From contig NZ_BMPH01000013.1 of assembly GCF_014647495.1 (NCBI RefSeq), positions 62,001-126,000 on the forward strand: DNA of 64,000 nucleotides, written 5' to 3'. Source of the DNA: Glutamicibacter protophormiae. GTDB lineage: Bacteria; Actinomycetota; Actinomycetes; Actinomycetales; Micrococcaceae. Below, piece by piece: positions 61,378 through 64,000 of the stretch (position 1 is the first letter of the stretch; each line of letters opens with the position of its first letter). The notes beneath the pieces are model-generated. The model was not told the DNA's origin. It saw only the letters and a list, made by a program, of their open reading frames with translations, and did not search any database. The translations under genes were made by a program, and so were the position numbers.

Positions 61378-62399
61378 CTGGAACCGAGCCTGCGCTTGCT
61401 GACCATGATTGCGATGTGGCTGCTGATCGCTGCGAGCGCTGTCGTAGGCGGTGTCCTGTTCTAAAGCGTTTATCGTGAGCGGTGCCGGAGGTTTTCTTGA
61501 GTCAACGTGGGTAATTGACGTGTAGCTACGGTCCCATCGCGGTTACCGCGAACACTCGCAGAATCGTACGTGCTTTTTCGGTCCTGACCGGAGCGGTCCT
61601 GTTGCAGGACGCAATGCCCATGGCTGAGGAAAGTCGAAGTTGAGCTGGCAAAGCGCTATGTGCGCACGGTAAACAGGAAGCCTCATTGCTCAGCGTTCGC
61701 GCAATGCGCTGCGAGGTCGCTTAGAAGGAGGTGGTCCATGGGCCAGCGGCCAATGGCGGTGAGGCGGATCTTGTGCATGGGGCGAGTGAAATTAAGAATC
61801 ATGTATTGCAGTGGCGTTACATTGCTAGTGTCGTTGTCTTCGATTACCTCGATGACGTCCCGTCTAGTTTCCTTAGTGGCCCTTTAAAAAAGTGTCTCGC
61901 AACCAATGGCGCAGACATGATTTTACGTCATTGGTTGCGACACATAGTTGCGAGAATTTTGGACCATTGAGTTTCCGCGGATTTTTCACCGGGGGAGTGG
62001 TATCCGTTGAGACGTCTTGCAACTCTTCACTTACAAGAAAAAATTCATGGACTTGCAAGGGCTGGGGGATTTTGGTGTCCAGCGATTCCCGTATAAGCAG
62101 CCCAAACAGCCTGGACCAGGCTAGAGAAGGTCTGGAGATGGAAACCGCTTCGTGTCGTCATGTGCAGGTGAAGCAGCAGGAGCTGCTGTAACGAAAGAAC
62201 TACCGGCTCCAACGCTCTCAAGCAAGGAGCGGGAAGCGTAGGAAGCTGTAGAGACGGCTGCGCGGCGTGAAAAGTAGCACGATGCCAACTTTCCAAACCC
62301 CTCCCCATGATCCGAAGCACTGGGAAGGGCCGAGCAAGAAACACGCCACCACAGATACCGCGAACTCGCGATGAAGGGTATGAACGATAGAGCAGTAAT
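61378..62399. other. Gene-free junction to accessory segment
   Basis: About 1 kb with no supportable gene. A frame at 61731-61970 has an AAGGAGGTGG signal but no recognisable protein, and its end runs into the inverted repeat at 61892-61943. The sequence becomes more AT-rich to the right. It probably marks the border of an accessory island. Confidence 0.5.
61892..61943. repeat. Imperfect inverted repeat, possible IS/recombination end
   Basis: GTGTCTCGCAACCAATG (61892-61908) and CATTGGTTGCGACAC (61929-61943) pair over 15 bp with one bulged T around a 20-nt spacer. A related TAGTTGCGAGA follows at about 61946. It may be the end of a lost mobile element or a recombinase site. The family is not recognised. 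Confidence 0.6.
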
Positions 62400-63419
62400 C
62401 TACCGGGTTAGGGAACTGAGCTTTTTATCGAGAATTTTAAGGAAGTAGAGAGCGCATACATACCTTGACCTATAGACGTTAGTTAATACTTCCTCAGGTA
62501 TGACTGATAGTTTCATTTGCTGCCCTCCTGCCGTGCTGATCGTTAGTTCAAATTTTCCAGTTGCGGGCACGGGGGTAATGTATTCCCACTCATTGAGCGC
62601 CACGAAGCTGTCATCCATTGAGCATTCGACCTTGTTGACAGACGACATGTTGAAAAGGACGGGCGATCCTTGATTGAGATTTTCAGATACGGCAGACATG
62701 ATGTCGTTTCCGTCAAAAAATCCTAAGCGTTCACCAGACTGGACTAGAAAGCCTTCCAAAGTTTGTCCCGTGGGCGCGACAAGACGGCAAACAAAAGATA
62801 GGCCTTCATCTTCTTGTACGTTCTCAAGAACCACCGTCTTTGCGTATTCGCCTAAGCCGTTACGTGGAGTATCGAAGTACCTTACGCAAAAGGAAGCAGT
62901 CAGTTGAGAAGATGCGAAACTTGTTTGCACCGCTTCCTCGTAGGTTTCATCCTCAGTTCCAGAACCAAAACTTTGGGCAGATACCCAAGCTTCGCCGTTC
63001 CAAAAGAGGTCAGACTCTATGAGCGATTTAGAGAACTCAACAGTCTGAGAGACGTCTTTGGACGAGATCTCTTCTGAGTGCGTCCCAGTAGTCGTAGTCT
63101 CTTTCCAGCGATCCTGCGCAAATTCAGGATAGGCAGTGAGGAATAGGTCTTCCCCTTGCAGTCCGAAGATTCTATTGCATAACCCCTGAACTAGCGCAAT
63201 AGCCGCTAGCCCTTGTGGCATATCAGCCAGTTCTTTCTCGTACTGCGATACCAGCCACGTAACCTCTGATTTAGGAACTACCGCATCCGGTATCCAGCTT
63301 GGTCTTTTCCTTTTGGGAAGGTACGCGACCTGACCAATCGCCACGGCGATTTCGGTTCGGACACCGACATTTTCTAACCGTGTGCGCAGTCCATTCGCTG
63401 CACCGTCTCTAATCCCCAT
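62400..63419 (-). CDS. Hypothetical protein in AT-richer segment
   Basis: The 339-residue protein (start ATG 63419, GGAGG 8 bases upstream: MGIRDGAANGLRTRLENVG) has no signal peptide or membrane helix. Visible features are TEIAVAIGQVAYLPKRKRPSWIPDAVVPKSE, a Ser/Thr/Glu-rich middle (ETTTTGTHSEEISSKDVSQTV) and a beta-rich second half (KTVVLENVQEDEGLSFVCRLVAPTGQTLEGFLVQSGERLGFFDG). I do not recognise the family. Base use is markedly less GC-rich than the core genes, which points to horizontal transfer. An IS481 relic lies upstream. Confidence 0.75.
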   Translation of the reverse strand: MGIRDGAANGLRTRLENVGVRTEIAVAIGQVAYLPKRKRPSWIPDAVVPKSEVTWLVSQYEKELADMPQGLAAIALVQGLCNRIFGLQGEDLFLTAYPEFAQDRWKETTTTGTHSEEISSKDVSQTVEFSKSLIESDLFWNGEAWVSAQSFGSGTEDETYEEAVQTSFASSQLTASFCVRYFDTPRNGLGEYAKTVVLENVQEDEGLSFVCRLVAPTGQTLEGFLVQSGERLGFFDGNDIMSAVSENLNQGSPVLFNMSSVNKVECSMDDSFVALNEWEYITPVPATGKFELTISTAGGQQMKLSVIPEEVLTNVYRSRYVCALYFLKILDKKLSSLTR

Positions 63420-63434
63420 AGATGAATCCTCCAC

Positions 63435-63867
63435 TGGTTACATCTAAAAAAGCAATTTCAAGTAAGCGGGGACTGGACGCGGCGGCCATCTTGTATTCAA
63501 CATCTTCGCGTCCTTCGTTGATTTCATTCGGGATCTCACCGCGAATGCCGGACCTAAGACTGCAGGCAGGCCGTGCCCGGAAAACTCCGCCCTACGCTCT
63601 GGTGCACACGCAATTCTCCTGCAACGCGGTCCGATTGAATCGCTCGACCTTGCTGCTGATCAGCGGTCGATACTGGCGGACGCGCCGGTGCTTAATTCCC
63701 GGTCCGAGCCCGTCTTTGAACACGTGAGACCGATAGCAGAACCCGTTATCGTTCAGCGCCCGCTTGGCCATGACATCAAGCCAGTCGAAGCACGCGTGAG
63801 ACGCTGTCCTCCCGGAAGGTAAGCGTTGCACGATATTATACGAAGAACGACTAGTCCTTCCTAGCAT
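63435..63867 (-). pseudogene. IS481-family transposase remnant
   Basis: Frame 63592-63867 carries FDWLDVMAKRALNDNGFCYRSHVFKDGLGPGIKHRRVRQYRPLISSKVERFNRTALQE. This is the C-terminal catalytic part of IS481-type DDE transposases (DNG with Asp, ...KVERFNRT with the catalytic Glu). An in-frame stop follows, and the family's continuation (APERRAEFSG) is found in another frame, so there is a frameshift. The N-terminal half is absent. It is a clear broken relic, and the left boundary given is approximate. Confidence 0.85.
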
Positions 63868-63930
63868 TCTAAATCTAGAATGTAACTTTATTTTTCGAAT
63901 TTAATATCTATTTATTGGAGGATATTTTCA

Positions 63931-64000
63931 GTGTTTCTTCGCGAGTATATTTATGTTGACTTTGATAAAGTCAAGGGTTTAGCGAGCCAACTTTATGACG
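63931..64000 (+). CDS. Start of a DUF6414-like gene (partial)
   Basis: GTG 63931, with GGAGG 9 bases upstream in AT-rich DNA, opens VFLREYIYVDFDKVKGLASQ and leaves the window after 23 codons. The F(L/R)EYIYVD-x-D-KVK-x2-ASQL pattern resembles the N terminus of DUF6414 proteins, whose role is unknown. The assignment rests on the first 20 residues only. Confidence 0.5.
   Translation, partial: MFLREYIYVDFDKVKGLASQLYD

Noticed and set aside
61731-61970. 79-codon ORF with AAGGAGGTGG in the spacer behind the GAF regulator
   Set aside because: Two overlapping frames share the signal, neither resembles a known protein, and the end runs through the inverted repeat at 61892-61943.
1-64000. Prophage or integrated conjugative element
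   Set aside because: No integrase, phage structural or conjugation gene is visible. Mobile DNA is limited to the IS21-type relics and the IS481 remnant at the right edge.

Overview
The window is the replication-origin region of a high-GC Gram-positive actinobacterium, most likely of the Micrococcaceae (Arthrobacter/Glutamicibacter type). The evidence is the classical order recF-dnaN-dnaA-(oriC)-rpmH-rnpA-yidD-yidC-jag-rsmG-parA-parB, many parS sites, an inositol-phosphate synthase, GTG/TTG starts and many apparently leaderless genes. The species assignment is inference; no database search was possible.

Layout. 1-10.4 kb: origin core. dciA(partial)/recF/dnaN/dnaA run leftward, with DnaA boxes on both sides of dnaA; rpmH to parB run rightward. 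10.4-17.0 kb: a coding desert of about 6.6 kb with no recognisable gene. It holds two shrunken IS21-type relics in opposite orientation and, between them, four parS sites within about 200 bp. 17.0-22.6 kb: trxB-trxA, a pseudokinase-like membrane protein, MurJ and a NUDIX hydrolase, all leftward. 22.7-26.2 kb: CCA-adding enzyme, very small ORFs with a terminator/attenuator, and ino1. 26.4-33.4 kb: a leftward surface-glycan operon with a cytidylyltransferase fused to a HAD phosphatase, a short NeuB-type synthase, a GT2 enzyme and three polysialyltransferase-like transferases. 33.6-45.2 kb: a GT87 membrane glycosyltransferase, a phytoene-desaturase-like oxidoreductase, a YdcF-like protein, an ABC exporter with a NarL-type two-component system, a LapA-like protein, an M18 aminopeptidase, a membrane-anchored XRE regulator and a LURP-one protein. 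45.1-52.0 kb: L-2-hydroxyglutarate oxidase, an OafA-type acyltransferase, the rpsF-ssb-rpsR-rplI operon with a structured leader, pdxY and a small XRE protein. 52.2-54.7 kb: SPW-repeat protein and a CueP/DUF305/DUF6153 metal-handling group. 54.9-61.4 kb: succinyl-CoA:acetate CoA-transferase, PQQ-type sugar dehydrogenase lipoprotein, DHFR-like protein, and an acyl-CoA synthetase divergent from a GAF regulator. 61.4-64.0 kb: start of an AT-richer accessory segment with inverted repeats, an unknown protein, an IS481 transposase relic and the start of a DUF6414-like gene.

How the genes work together. DnaA, DnaN, RecF, ParA, ParB and the parS field start, maintain and segregate the chromosome. RnpA, YidD, YidC and Jag serve RNA processing and membrane protein insertion. 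MurJ and the neighbouring pseudokinase-like protein serve peptidoglycan export. The 26-33 kb cluster probably builds a nonulosonate (sialic acid or Kdn type) surface polymer. Its two precursor genes could run synthase, phosphatase and CMP-activation steps without a dedicated epimerase, and this is the most interesting metabolic hypothesis here. The most unusual DNA structure is the parS-rich desert, including a parS embedded in a perfect 40-bp palindrome at the end of parB.
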